Source: a virus
Reading direction: 5' to 3' (one strand)
IMG/VR virus record: IMGVR_UViG_3300020470_000049
Coordinates: 1-40,562 of that record
Length of the DNA stretch: 40,562 nt
Part shown: positions 15,001 to 19,662 of the stretch, piece by piece
Numbering within the stretch: position 1 is the stretch's first letter
Layout: every line of letters starts with the position of its first letter
Notes under the pieces: generated by a model
Seen by the model: the letters and a program-made list of their open reading frames with translations, nothing else
Told to the model about the DNA's origin: nothing
Database searches by the model: none
Program-made: the position numbers and the translations under genes

Positions 15001-18000
15001 TGGTAACTATACACACAGATTTGCTTCTGCTACATCTGGTGCTGTGACTGCTGGTGGTAACTACACTCATACATTTGATTCTGCGAAGCATAATTCACTA
15101 CATCATCAAAGTGGTAAGATAACAATTAATGTTGATGTTGCTGCATCTAATAATCAATATGATCACCAATTTGTAAGTGCAGTACCTGGTGCTGTTATCA
15201 GTGGTGGTAGTTACACTCATACATTTGTATCTGCTGACGAAGGTGGAATTGAGAAAGCAAATGATTATGTTTACATAGATGACTATGCATTAGGATTCTC
15301 ATGTGATCTTGATCAGCATGAAACTACTCACTTATATCCAAGACCTACTGATCATGCAAGTAATGAATGGTTAGCAGTATCTAATGTAACTACTGATACA
15401 TTTGATATACAAGTACTCTCTGGAGTCCCATCAACATTCATAGGATCTCATACCTTCAAGTCATGTAAGACAGGTGGTATTAGAGTACAGAATGGCATGA
15501 TAATGGTTAACGTTGGTAAGTCTCCAGCTGGTGATACACATCAACATACATTTGTAAGTGCTAATACTGGAGCATTGATACAGGGTGGTAATTATAAGCA
15601 TAACTTTGTAAGTGCTCTTGCTAACTGCATCAAGAATAATAATACTGGAGATACATTTACTCCTACTGATGCATACTATGTGCCTACTACTGGTCAATTA
15701 ACTCTGACAGTTGTTGGACACACTCTAAGAACAGATGATACTGTTACTATTGATAGCAATTCTCTAACATTTACTTGCTCTCAAGACCAGAATGCTACTA
15801 ACCACACATATCCTCGTGTAACAGACTTTGCTGATGGTCAGAAATTACAAGTACAAGAAGCAAATTCATGGGCATGGCCTACAAGTGATCTTGATTACTA
15901 TAGAAATAGACTAGTATCCAATGATTACACAGGTAATGAAGGACAGAATGTAGAGAATGAAATCACACAATTAGTCCAAATGGTTACCGACGCTATTAGT
16001 AATCCTAATAACGTTGCTGGTAGATCATATGATATGCCTATCATATGGCCTGTTAAGTATACACCTGAGGTTGTTGTAAGAGATCTTGATATTACCTATG
16101 ACTTTAGTGGTGGTGGACAAGATGCTAACGGCACATGGAATCAAACTTGCCAAGAGACTGCATCTGCTATCGATACTCTATTAGATATCTACATCGAGAC
16201 TATTAATGAGGCAGTTAATAACTCAGCAAATTATCTTGTTAATAGTGTAACTAAGACCTTCCCATTCAATAGTAATACTCAGTATCAATCAGGTACTTGC
16301 TATAACGTAACATCTGCTATTGATACTCTATATGATTTAATGACTCATGCCTTAGGTGGTGGAGAGAATAATAGTAAGAATATTGCTAACATGATTCTCT
16401 TTAACCAGCAAGCAATTGCTGCTAGAGCATTTAGTGACACACAAACTAACTATCCAACTACTAATCTAACGATAACATTTGCTGAGGATTGTCTGAAGGC
16501 AGTGCGTTATGACTTGGTAACTGGTGGTAATGCTGGTGCGTTTAGAATGACCCAAGATTGGTTTGATGGTGAAGGTAACTTCATAGCATTCCAGAACGTA
16601 ACTAGATCTCATCTATTATTCTGCTTAACCAGAGTTAGAGAATATATTAAGAGTGTTATGTATCTCCATACTGAAGATCCAGTATGGTTAGCTAATTACG
16701 ATGTATACATTCCAGAAGCAAGACTTGAGTGGAATCAAGAAGCAGTTGAATTTATGATTGATGCTTCACTCAACCCAATTGAGTATGCTTTAGAGATGTC
16801 ATCATTCCCAACAAATGCTAGTGTCCAGTGGATACCAAGCACTGATGCTGTTAACCGTCTAACAAGATATGAAACAGGTTGGGATTATAATACTGACCCT
16901 GCTCTAGTTACTCTAACTCCTGAAGTAAGAGTTGGATTTGATCGCTCTGAATATAGAATAAGAATTAACCGTGCTAACCAGTTCCGTCGTGGTGATGTAT
17001 TGAGTTACATCCCAGCATCTGATACTTCATTGACAGGTCTAACAGGTCAGACATACTTCTATTGTCTAACTGCTACTGCTCAGTGGTTTGAAATTGGTGC
17101 TTCATATATCCATGATGGAAGATTCAGAACATTACAAGTAGATTCTTCTAATGATGGTGCACAAATATTCTCAGTAGTGAGAAGAAGTGGTGTTACTAGA
17201 ACTGCTTCTACATACCCAACTGATGATTCAGCATGTCCTATACAGGGTGGAATGAATCCTGCTGACGTGATATATGGAGGTACCTCTGGTGCTGCTGCTG
17301 AGATAGGCACAGTCCAAGAGAACGTTGCATCTATACGTCAGATCTATAAGCACTTTGATGTTGGTAGTGTATCACAGACAACTCCTGGTGTGTCTGATAC
17401 TTACACAAATGGTGAGCAAGTTGTTGTCCAAGGTGCTACATCTAATGCAGGTACAATGCTACAAAGCACACCTGCACCTGCTGACACTGCTATATCATTC
17501 CTGAAACTTCATACCATCAGTGGAACAATTAACGTTGCTGATATATTAGAAGGATCTGATAGTGGCACTACATCTACTGTTACTGCTATAACTGATAGAT
17601 TCTTGATTAACGTTGAGAGAGGTGCTTTTGCTACAGGTGATTGGTTCTTCTCCAAATCAGCAGCAACTGAAGGTTACATGGATGAGTATGTAAGTAAGTC
17701 TGGATCTCTAACTGGTAACGAAGGTGGTAGAATTACAATTGACGTTGAAACCATTGAGGCTCCTTGGATACCTGGCGACATCATTTATGGTAGTGTTACT
17801 GACTACATCTTAGACATTAAGGGTATTGCTGGTACACAGTTACAACTTAACCAGTATATACATGGTCGTTACACATTAGAATTGAATCTTGGTCCTGCTA
17901 TCATTGATACTGGTATCACAGATACATTCAGAGTTGGTGATGAGGTTTCACTACTACAAGGTACATTACAGAAAGACCCAGGATTTACTGCTGTAGTAAC

Positions 18001-19648
18001 CAAGTATGTTTTAGATACTGATGCTGGTATCCACAAACTTTGGATCGGTAGTATTCAACCTGTAGGTGCTGGTGCTCCTATTTCAGAATTGACTGTTGGC
18101 ACAAACAACATTGGTAAGGTTGAGATTGGATCTAACTTCCCAACCATATACGCACAGGTAACATCATACACTGAGACAACTTACTCATCATACGCTAAGG
18201 TCGTTGCAATTGAGCAACAAGGTATTACTGCTACCATCTGGGTAGAGGATGCTGTTGGAAATCTAATGGACAATATGACCATAGAATCTGACTTTGGATG
18301 GAGTGCTGCTATTTCTGCTGCTAGGACACTAGATGGTAGAGTTGATCGTTACTTCAGAGGATTTGATGGTACTCAAACAATATTCGATCTAACCATATCA
18401 AATGGTCAGGCATACTTCCCAGACCCTGCTGGTCACCTATTAGCATTCGTTAACGGTATCCTACAACCTCCTGGTGGTAACCAATCATACGTTGCATTCT
18501 CAGATAAGATTCAGTTCGCTGAGCCTCCTGAGGTTGGATCACAATTCATTGGTTACTACGTTGGTAAGTTACGTCAATTAGATGATATCTCCTTCGAGTT
18601 TGACTCATTGAGATCTTCATTCAACCTTAAGCGTGGTGGATTATTCTACTCACTAACATTGACTGAAGGTGTATCCTCTAACGTTATACGTCCTGAGAAT
18701 AATATATTAGTTTCACTCAACGGTATTATTCAGGAACCTGGAGTCGCATACGAGATCGTTGGATCACGTATCATCTTCGCTGAAGTCCCACGTGCGGGAT
18801 CAACATTTGTTGGTTTCTCATATATTGGATCTGACGCAGACGTTATTGCAGCAACAGTTGTCCCACCAGTTGAAGCTGGCGATAAACTAGATATCGATGG
18901 TGAGGAATTTGCTCGTGAGGTTGCTCTAATTGAGTCTTCTAACTCACTAATCACATTTGAATACACTGGATCTGTTAAGGGTAGAAATGCTGCTGCTATA
19001 TCTGAGATTACATACGGTCAGATAACAAACGCAATTCTCACCAACCCAGGTGACGGTTACACTTCACGTCCTAACGTTGACGTTATCTCTTCTTCTGGAT
19101 TTGACGCTAGATTGAAGGCATTGATGGGTATTACTAGAATTGACGTTAAGACTCCTGGTCTTGGTTATTCATCTCCAGTAGTAGCAATCGATAACGTGGT
19201 ACCTGATGATTATACAGAACCTGTCGGTGGTCCAATTAACGGTGGATTCGATGTCCTCGCAGGCGAAGGATCCGAATATCAGGATGGTGGTACAACAATC
19301 GATCCTGGTACAATTGCTATTGTAATTGATCCAGTTAACGTAACTGTTAACCAAGGTCAGACTGCTGGATTCACTGTTGTCTCTACCGTAACTAACGGTC
19401 AGACAATGAATTATCAGTGGCAGAAGAAGGAGTATGGCACACAGACTTGGAGCAACATCATTGGTGCTAACCAAGCAACCTATCAGACAGTATCTGCTGC
19501 TCAGGCAGATGATGGTGATGAGTATCGTGTTGCTATAACTGCTGCGGGTGCAACTCCTGTCTACTCACTATCCGCAATCTTGAGTGTCCAGACTGGTGCT
19601 ACAGTATTAACTGGATTCACACCTAATATTATCTTCGACGACATCTAA
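2..19648 (+). CDS. Giant virion structural protein, T4 gp7-like baseplate wedge region with huge repeat-rich C-terminal extension (5' end outside window)
   Basis: The frame is open from base 2 to the TAA at 19646-19648, giving at least 6,548 residues. No start is supported: the GTG at 497 is internal, because coding sequence continues upstream to the edge. Order by nucleotide: a cupredoxin-like segment without copper ligands (about 20-300); G-x-G-Y repeats (560-1180); a gp7-like segment (about 1770-2100) with FSYVVQSEIP followed by NNHPAGF at 1901-1918, resembling the region of T4 gp7 around its HPVGF; an LNGIIQSPGVSY motif (about 2250); Cys-containing helical repeats (3160-6850) interrupted by a LamG-like domain (4565-5045); a second LamG-like domain (7075-7615); about 27 C-x2-D-x5-H-x-YPR modules (7640-15850); a further helical segment (15890-16700); two LNGIIQ-like units (18360-18850); and an Ig-like domain (19315-19605). 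The position upstream of gp8 fits gp7. T4 gp7 is 1,032 residues, so most of this protein is extra. The coding call is very sure; the gp7 assignment is an inference of moderate strength. Confidence 0.93.
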   Translation, partial: SVNIYAKHPTLEFTRNHQYVFDVSDTSNFGYYLSFSQDNQYKLEYSFNNIERSGTPGIPLGAGQYPFVKFSVLGDVTNISYYFDPSRTGSDSPVGPLSFIDVITTPFEGTFTVTEVPTDTSFKFQLLKEPERNNAEVGTDEFDQVYSYYSTTSTRAVGPINTIQLVSPGGFYQKLPIISDIASFRQIEKIVVVDGGTEYAPGVYYDVPVAGDGEGGKATITVEVDDEVGSGTITNAQVADPGKGYTIASIDIDAIPGILGQTLAGSGGAVNVVIPAEGTGASVFLTGGNIGKIKRLKNNEFGFGYSHDYTLKPEITFPVNLQLFNTSILSQIKITDPGAGYTSTPAVVIEGGGGSGAEAEAVVKNNRLSEIIIKNSGAGYSSEPTVTLKSEFNYVVNLDLNYLQFNFPHGITTGAEVQFRSDDIGSTEGELPKPSTAGLTQLVAGQTYYAIAGEAAGLETDQLRFGLTLQSAQAGSYVTFLTQGSGRQTLLTEVFGGKATAVVETSRFLEGEEVFQGSAIETATAIGSVSTNTGWQIGPKILKIVDYTGDWAKGEKVTGVISKASGVIDNFSIARGVLNIGSLTKTPGRFIDDVGKPSEIVQKIQDSFFYQNFSYVVQSEIPITEWKTQVLENNHPAGFNMFGQLQLSGGKDVSGRKIGTEFTKKVNIQNYSNVNQITSFGAAQPIYTDYNNTEVLFRKKRLTSSEEILTSIVKKMDDISDQFDGIKKSFPITVEGETVIVKDNQLMITLNGIIQSPGVSYQIVGGNLVFSEPPKPPSKVNYRILGVTPTPIYRIALYDGFGGTNYGIFPTLGQQIQGQLSDVVATVIDSGTNHLDVINLVGGSFQLNEQIKRGELFAALVESVTLVNSPTIFRFGEGLTNLDGDTAYVEETNVDAEGVVNDRIVVSKTSGTPRFETGIFDFKLNEFIYSASSKIAGQITYIAPYSDPINEEVVDELIINKGTTFQGLLFERLVSLENPNVILDDISQSSITPTEINNSDERINADFLDFEQVRTTEITYSQVTGGQFTLGEVIRNKKVFYGNPISVFHGNAANRFLDAKRNISNNKQEIIDFAEAQIAIDHPDYYFPNDVITNSWSRFKDAYRLIQNNKAMIAGMAFDDMKTQYPSSSIPSDAKCKRDLEYMIDAISIDVFAGGNVYTRKFVQQFFTAEGVYQHVNAQSAETRFAFEKAKDRMKAAVANQYSGTINAVNSGDSWTGYQDLTITADPSPNDNYGTPGSNTNNADSQNCSDVQAAITTLWEFTDEALNNASLNDVPDETVGTYSPHQELCRRDLGYFIDAIANDLGSGGQYNTVEFTKKFFDAAGVPLTNGIAGEEAQAITAFQAARDLMYRAINNLMYWKDLSGVGYNLNDPTTYTGGVAPANTYDANYASGNNQDINNCANVKTYIGTLSDIATVAFNAGNLTNVNALTVTDGTFQDGETIRTTKIGYKNRSRGLFVIGDQIKGITSGALFEALGSNSGLKWIFAGNITGTFQQGEYITNSLLTATNCTQSVIVKKAELSGSKSIYVPSNAILKTPESLDFEFGTGDFTIESWIRPAANVGTQYLFDFRRLSSAQGLNIRMDGQAIKVYNGTTLGINSGNVVATTGTWYHLSVVRSSGVTQMYINGAQVGSNWADTNTYLYASASIGMDFNQTSHWAGHIDNLYIKKGTADHTTGFTAPTQVDYTEDNIVLGLDGEAPFILSTTEVYAEYSGSRSSNAAAKKVDYANLLTIIEDVDLGRQEFRDCADIIDLNGAWIAEEAVGRMKAAFSDFTIKGDVPAENSYGGTDKCIRDTKDYILGALVKDLREGGNYHTIYTARTYLTVGGELNFIGNEILQSLFTWNEVVKLAKDVITTTDTTLTGVYTTRLRIPNNFSSPAAANVQAEITTLGDDLLKVIAPNDQRFREGGFQLWKNRDYIAEETAGYIQNKYEKEINGTVYDFLEMPGFGQPYCERDIKDFIIPGVIADLVTGGTYQTQSVIDKYLDDQNNILNVEHELSAMMDAFEYAKMLSMKAINNLLMSPGETSANLTDNDGNALGLPAYVQEEYYSPVYTTRVAYRDSTIVLDTEGYPQANRSSNDRYLDAAESIWTNRHLIAKECVSIMNDLSKYENLQIPGGHVNCEDDVIDMIEALVHDIRFDCNEKTYDAAALYVETEDNSLKHIETEYEATITVVKILRDICTMVMRNAFGRDYVEGHEPDLKPVQTYEQNPRDDLFWKCGDAIDGNIRYIAEQAVAAGLQQYPGLLIPGGSINCVHDVTDILRSLVFNLKYGGNNWMQYASEFYTTYNGNLDHVTNASTETNWIINKAKEYAVRAMKGQVITNDAGHTVDQVIYDAVPRPVTSLFNSGTDGIQINQPNNIITRSFKFGEDKISTTDTGTGIVPTEDAVFRLVTKLPSSPIDCCLFEAGDSTAGIWVGIRDGGSYFRIRAGNGANSYSGGASYTNDTGLAMMDLQVSNLSSYFDNGDHEIVFEITIGGTVQVGPGAIKLWIDGNFISEVTTPGGQNTGLAGGGGIFASANYAGFGSSAGSIVAGESATVNTFTVNVGPAPTIAYNITDAKYDSSTGDLWLDVGSHNHTVGTYLKLVSNSINFTCDMDNHQSTHSYPRSGDPAGNTAIEVLKVGNTEHTASTAAYNPESGMMTITIADHGLTDSTTHTAKDAAYDPDSGVLQITCDDHGFKTGDQVKIHNGSLIFTCSQDNYATKHGYPRQKDPAGDQWLLVEEVTNKDVFKVNVGSTPRVEYNVSDADYNQVDGELTLDVGNHRFVGATHHVATYSEYDAAKGHLKLTVGGHKITKGEQIQITENSMTFTCSMDNHYTNHVYPRPTDPCVGKWLDVVESDIPGGTFTVDVGKSPIVGYNPTAATFNSETGALTLTIGSHSLAAGTHIKLAQGSLTFTCDMDDHHSHHSYPRPKDPVHNEPLPIVSTTSDSITVNVGITPKVEYDVSAASFDTSNGRLNLTTDRKFSFRDRSIHSVSGATYNGSTGLMRLTVANHNFANGDYVKLDDGAVTFTCDMDNNATNHAYPRASDPYSGKWMDVRNVSRDQFDVYVGKTPEIPFTVSDATYNPSNGTLILEIGEHDLVVGHNIKLTQDSVAFTCLLDNNVTTKTYPRSSGSAYIGNSGADPFYNKPITIQNVTATTIELNVGVSSDLTTHTFAPNVGLTPTAIDHNPVTGKMKISIPGHNLQNGDFIKIADNSLTFTCAMDLHATDHTYPRCHDPASGSWLKVENVTGNEFDVQVLTDIPQSNTTLHLFKSATPNCITTSVVKSGGVYNHTYVTSSANCLRHAGDSVRLKDDSLTFTCNMDGHSAQKTYPRAATTTHTPSDVKYDPNTGLLKFTVNNHGFLPHTYIKIADNSLAFSCKKDTHRFTPTDVDYNPTTGDMVLEFGVSHGLVPNQDMIKITPESITLTCDFNSDGNTTPKSYPRATGAATSTGRDYAYDTYLNITAVTSTSITVNVNGGQGAVTDTSVHNFVSASTDCITAIDVSSHSYPRPSDPVSGKWIMIQESSTHTFQVEVLDVIPSTHTSVHAFLSAATNCITHKKDFFYDTNIPIWDLGKTEHTATDIAYHPTEGKMTVTLANSFTPPNTYTPNTVTFYPATGILRVTQPGHPIHNGDKIFIRDESLTFRCDEDSQATDHLYPRSTDPVSGQWLKVFNRGINTYDVQVGNLFGQAAISNNTTHVCTNISAAAIWHAQDYVKFDENAITLSCTKDQNATNHTYPRRTDPTFDQWLPISNVSGTGFDVHVGKSGINDVYDHTFVSFASNGLKRQTGTITLDVGDGAISNSDAHTFISATSGALVGGGQYNHNFVASGQHASVTDASYNPTTGWMTLTVPNHGFMDGESIQIANNSLVFTCLQDSNATEHSYPRTSDPVSGEWIRIYNTTDDTFDVKVLDEVPSTNQTTHLFVRATANGITRAAIATGGDYDHKFVAPAKLTPTNASYNPTTGVMTLTVAKHGMKNGTRIMVDDGFVTFTCDQDGDQSNHAYPRATDPYSDEWMKVFNVTTDTFDVQVLFNIPSTNTTTHSFVSARPKSITVATLMKGNDSIKLAPNGLTFTCSMDGNSTDHSYPRLTDPAYNNSLRIVDDGVTRHSPTGATYTPSTGVLQLTVPNHGFANDDFIKLDDYALNLTCDMDNNSDNHAYPRGTDPISGKWVQISNVQTNSFEVNVGTTSAVSYTPTDADYTPTTGEMELNIGNHPLKVGQSVKIATGGIVLECDQDGYSSTNAYPRNIIDNFTPTNAVYSGETGYLTITSNGHGLDNGSLVKIDDNAITLRCTMDGSTNDKTYPRSSDPISGKWKAIENADTDTFDIFVGKSEFKSFDPQNVDYNPANGNMEITVGPDHGITTAHSVYINPLSMTFTCAQDNHQTDHAYPRPNGTGGATSDDPAYQDAVAVTAVTDSTITVNVNPSPSGASNHAHIFKPAVGKTPTAITYSGVSGVMTVTLNSHGMTTGEQIMFEDNSLIFTCGKDDHATEHAYPRHGDPASNRWLTITRIDDNRFTVKVLDITPSTNTSAHTFKRAKTGAIKRGTIRAGGSFTHTFQSFANNGLKAKRDRAYDHSIEIKKVGHAKYTAAGAAFNAATGVLTLTVTNNPFSNGDRIKLADNSLVMTCDMDGNATNHSYPRATDPAHDKWLTVSNVSGNNFDVNVGKTPRANYLVSAATYEPTTGEMTMTIGNHNFRGGSTHTVTDGAYNPTTGIMTLTIANHGFTIGDRIMMTDESIQFSCGFGGASGNDAIKAYPRSTDPISNTWVPVTNITQNTFDIQVLASAPSTNTDAHTFHSAAPNGVKVAHESVFIEEKSLVFKCLADSNGSEHRYPRPNGYGGASADDPYYDTTVPIISATDTTITVNVGISSNTTQHTFVRSENAFTPTGANFVPGTGVLTVTIPNHPFANGDKVQVKNESFTFTCAEDGGQSNHAYPRVSDPASNNSWLTVSNVSGNNFDINVGTSSNTTTHTWVSSLDGAIIRGVVRGGGEYTHAFVSAVNDGIHWENSTITVDVGETVAGNYTHRFASATSGAVTAGGNYTHTFDSAKHNSLHHQSGKITINVDVAASNNQYDHQFVSAVPGAVISGGSYTHTFVSADEGGIEKANDYVYIDDYALGFSCDLDQHETTHLYPRPTDHASNEWLAVSNVTTDTFDIQVLSGVPSTFIGSHTFKSCKTGGIRVQNGMIMVNVGKSPAGDTHQHTFVSANTGALIQGGNYKHNFVSALANCIKNNNTGDTFTPTDAYYVPTTGQLTLTVVGHTLRTDDTVTIDSNSLTFTCSQDQNATNHTYPRVTDFADGQKLQVQEANSWAWPTSDLDYYRNRLVSNDYTGNEGQNVENEITQLVQMVTDAISNPNNVAGRSYDMPIIWPVKYTPEVVVRDLDITYDFSGGGQDANGTWNQTCQETASAIDTLLDIYIETINEAVNNSANYLVNSVTKTFPFNSNTQYQSGTCYNVTSAIDTLYDLMTHALGGGENNSKNIANMILFNQQAIAARAFSDTQTNYPTTNLTITFAEDCLKAVRYDLVTGGNAGAFRMTQDWFDGEGNFIAFQNVTRSHLLFCLTRVREYIKSVMYLHTEDPVWLANYDVYIPEARLEWNQEAVEFMIDASLNPIEYALEMSSFPTNASVQWIPSTDAVNRLTRYETGWDYNTDPALVTLTPEVRVGFDRSEYRIRINRANQFRRGDVLSYIPASDTSLTGLTGQTYFYCLTATAQWFEIGASYIHDGRFRTLQVDSSNDGAQIFSVVRRSGVTRTASTYPTDDSACPIQGGMNPADVIYGGTSGAAAEIGTVQENVASIRQIYKHFDVGSVSQTTPGVSDTYTNGEQVVVQGATSNAGTMLQSTPAPADTAISFLKLHTISGTINVADILEGSDSGTTSTVTAITDRFLINVERGAFATGDWFFSKSAATEGYMDEYVSKSGSLTGNEGGRITIDVETIEAPWIPGDIIYGSVTDYILDIKGIAGTQLQLNQYIHGRYTLELNLGPAIIDTGITDTFRVGDEVSLLQGTLQKDPGFTAVVTKYVLDTDAGIHKLWIGSIQPVGAGAPISELTVGTNNIGKVEIGSNFPTIYAQVTSYTETTYSSYAKVVAIEQQGITATIWVEDAVGNLMDNMTIESDFGWSAAISAARTLDGRVDRYFRGFDGTQTIFDLTISNGQAYFPDPAGHLLAFVNGILQPPGGNQSYVAFSDKIQFAEPPEVGSQFIGYYVGKLRQLDDISFEFDSLRSSFNLKRGGLFYSLTLTEGVSSNVIRPENNILVSLNGIIQEPGVAYEIVGSRIIFAEVPRAGSTFVGFSYIGSDADVIAATVVPPVEAGDKLDIDGEEFAREVALIESSNSLITFEYTGSVKGRNAAAISEITYGQITNAILTNPGDGYTSRPNVDVISSSGFDARLKALMGITRIDVKTPGLGYSSPVVAIDNVVPDDYTEPVGGPINGGFDVLAGEGSEYQDGGTTIDPGTIAIVIDPVNVTVNQGQTAGFTVVSTVTNGQTMNYQWQKKEYGTQTWSNIIGANQATYQTVSAAQADDGDEYRVAITAAGATPVYSLSAILSVQTGATVLTGFTPNIIFDDI
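560..880 (+). repeat. G-x-G-Y beta module shared with gp8
   Basis: The segment reads DGGTEYAPGVYYDVPV, then GDGEGG, then a G-x-GYT strand and a GG-x-V-x-VVIP end. The same order of motifs occurs in gp8 at about 25662-25940 (YENVPIKGDGVGG, then GGSGYT, then GGSVEVVIPP). This is a module boundary seen by eye; its fold and function are unknown. Confidence 0.6.
3160..6850 (+). repeat. Helical repeat array with C-x-RD ... DL-x2-GGN signature
   Basis: At least six divergent copies of a largely helical unit occur here inside the giant protein. The signature is a Cys followed by an acidic or basic pair (CKRDLEY, CRRDLGY, CIRDTKD, CERDIKD, CEDDVID, CVHDVTD), then about 12 residues on a D-L/I/V-x2-GG motif. 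Many copies are preceded by a helix with IAEE or IAEQ. Three accompanying NC-x-V-x-AI-x-TL-like helices (SQNCSDVQAAITTL, NNCANVKTYIGTL, AANVQAEITTL) alternate with them. A seventh degenerate copy lies at about 16380-16580. Similar motifs are, from memory, widespread in marine myophage structural proteins; their role is unknown. Confidence 0.75.
4565..5045 (+). other. LamG/concanavalin-like jelly-roll domain inside the giant protein
   Basis: The translation contains the hallmark strands of a LamG-type domain: a start like SIYVPSNAILKTPESLDFEF, then FTIESWIRP, TWYHLSVVRSSGVTQMYING, and HIDNLYIKKG near the end. Such domains usually bind sugars or act as displayed beta sandwiches. It sits between helical repeat units, so it looks inserted. 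The fold call is an inference from pattern. Confidence 0.7.
7075..7615 (+). other. Second LamG-like or jelly-roll domain inside the giant protein
   Basis: The segment reads ITRSFKFGEDKIS, VFRLVTKLPSSPIDCCLFEAG, IWVGIRDGGSYFRIRAGNG and AIKLWIDGNFISEV, a strand order expected of a LamG-type domain. It directly precedes the long YPR repeat array. It is only weakly similar to the first LamG-like copy, so it may be an independent acquisition. Confidence 0.55.
7640..15850 (+). repeat. About 27 beta modules with C-x2-D-x5-H-x-YPR signature
   Basis: By hand count there are 26 YPR motifs (first Tyr codon at 7808, last at 15809) and 26 Cys-containing half modules; two modules lack one half. A typical unit of about 80-110 residues runs as YNPTTGxMTLTVxNHGF, then a DxSLTFTC strand, then MDxxATxHxYPRxTDP, then W-L-x-V-x-NV and TFDVxVG. 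The Cys, the Asp three residues later, the His nine residues later and YPR are the most constant residues. The His is replaced by Lys or Asn in a few copies. The units are diverged at DNA level, so the array is unlikely to be an assembly artefact. The function is unknown; a metal site is conceivable. Confidence 0.9.
14905..15255 (+). repeat. Tandem GG-x-Y-x-H-x-F-x-SA strands
   Basis: Five copies of a short motif follow one another: GGEYTHAFVSA, GNYTHRFASA, GGNYTHTFDSA, NQYDHQFVSA and GGSYTHTFVSA. They are separated by short linkers such as TITVDVGE and KITINVDV. Isolated copies are scattered through the surrounding YPR array (for example GGQYNHNFVAS near 11400 and GGNYKHNFVSA near 15585). 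Here they accumulate without intervening C/YPR halves. Confidence 0.75.
19315..19605 (+). other. Ig-like domain closing the giant protein
   Basis: The motifs PVNVTVNQGQTAGFTVVS, MNYQWQKK, ATYQTVSAAQADDGDEYRV and SAILSVQ give the strand order of a bacterial or phage Ig-like domain, including the B-strand, the YQW core Trp and the D-x-G-x-Y-x-V motif. A related domain ends the next gene product (21255-21570). Confidence 0.8.
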
Positions 19649-19651
19649 ATA
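19645..19651 (+). promoter_or_regulatory. T4-late-like promoter box CTAAATA
   Basis: CTAAATA overlaps the TAA stop of the giant gene (19646-19648) and lies 11 bases before the ATG at 19663. It matches the core of the T4 late promoter TATAAATA. With T4 spacing, transcription would start near 19657 and leave a leader of only about 6 bases. No Shine-Dalgarno sequence is visible, so the site is less certain than the others. Confidence 0.5.
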
Positions 19652-19662
19652 AAAGTAAAACG

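Noticed and set aside
7640-15850. CRISPR-like or non-coding tandem repeat
   Set aside because: The repeat is at protein level, of about 300 bases, diverged, and continuously in frame; there is no short direct repeat with unique spacers.
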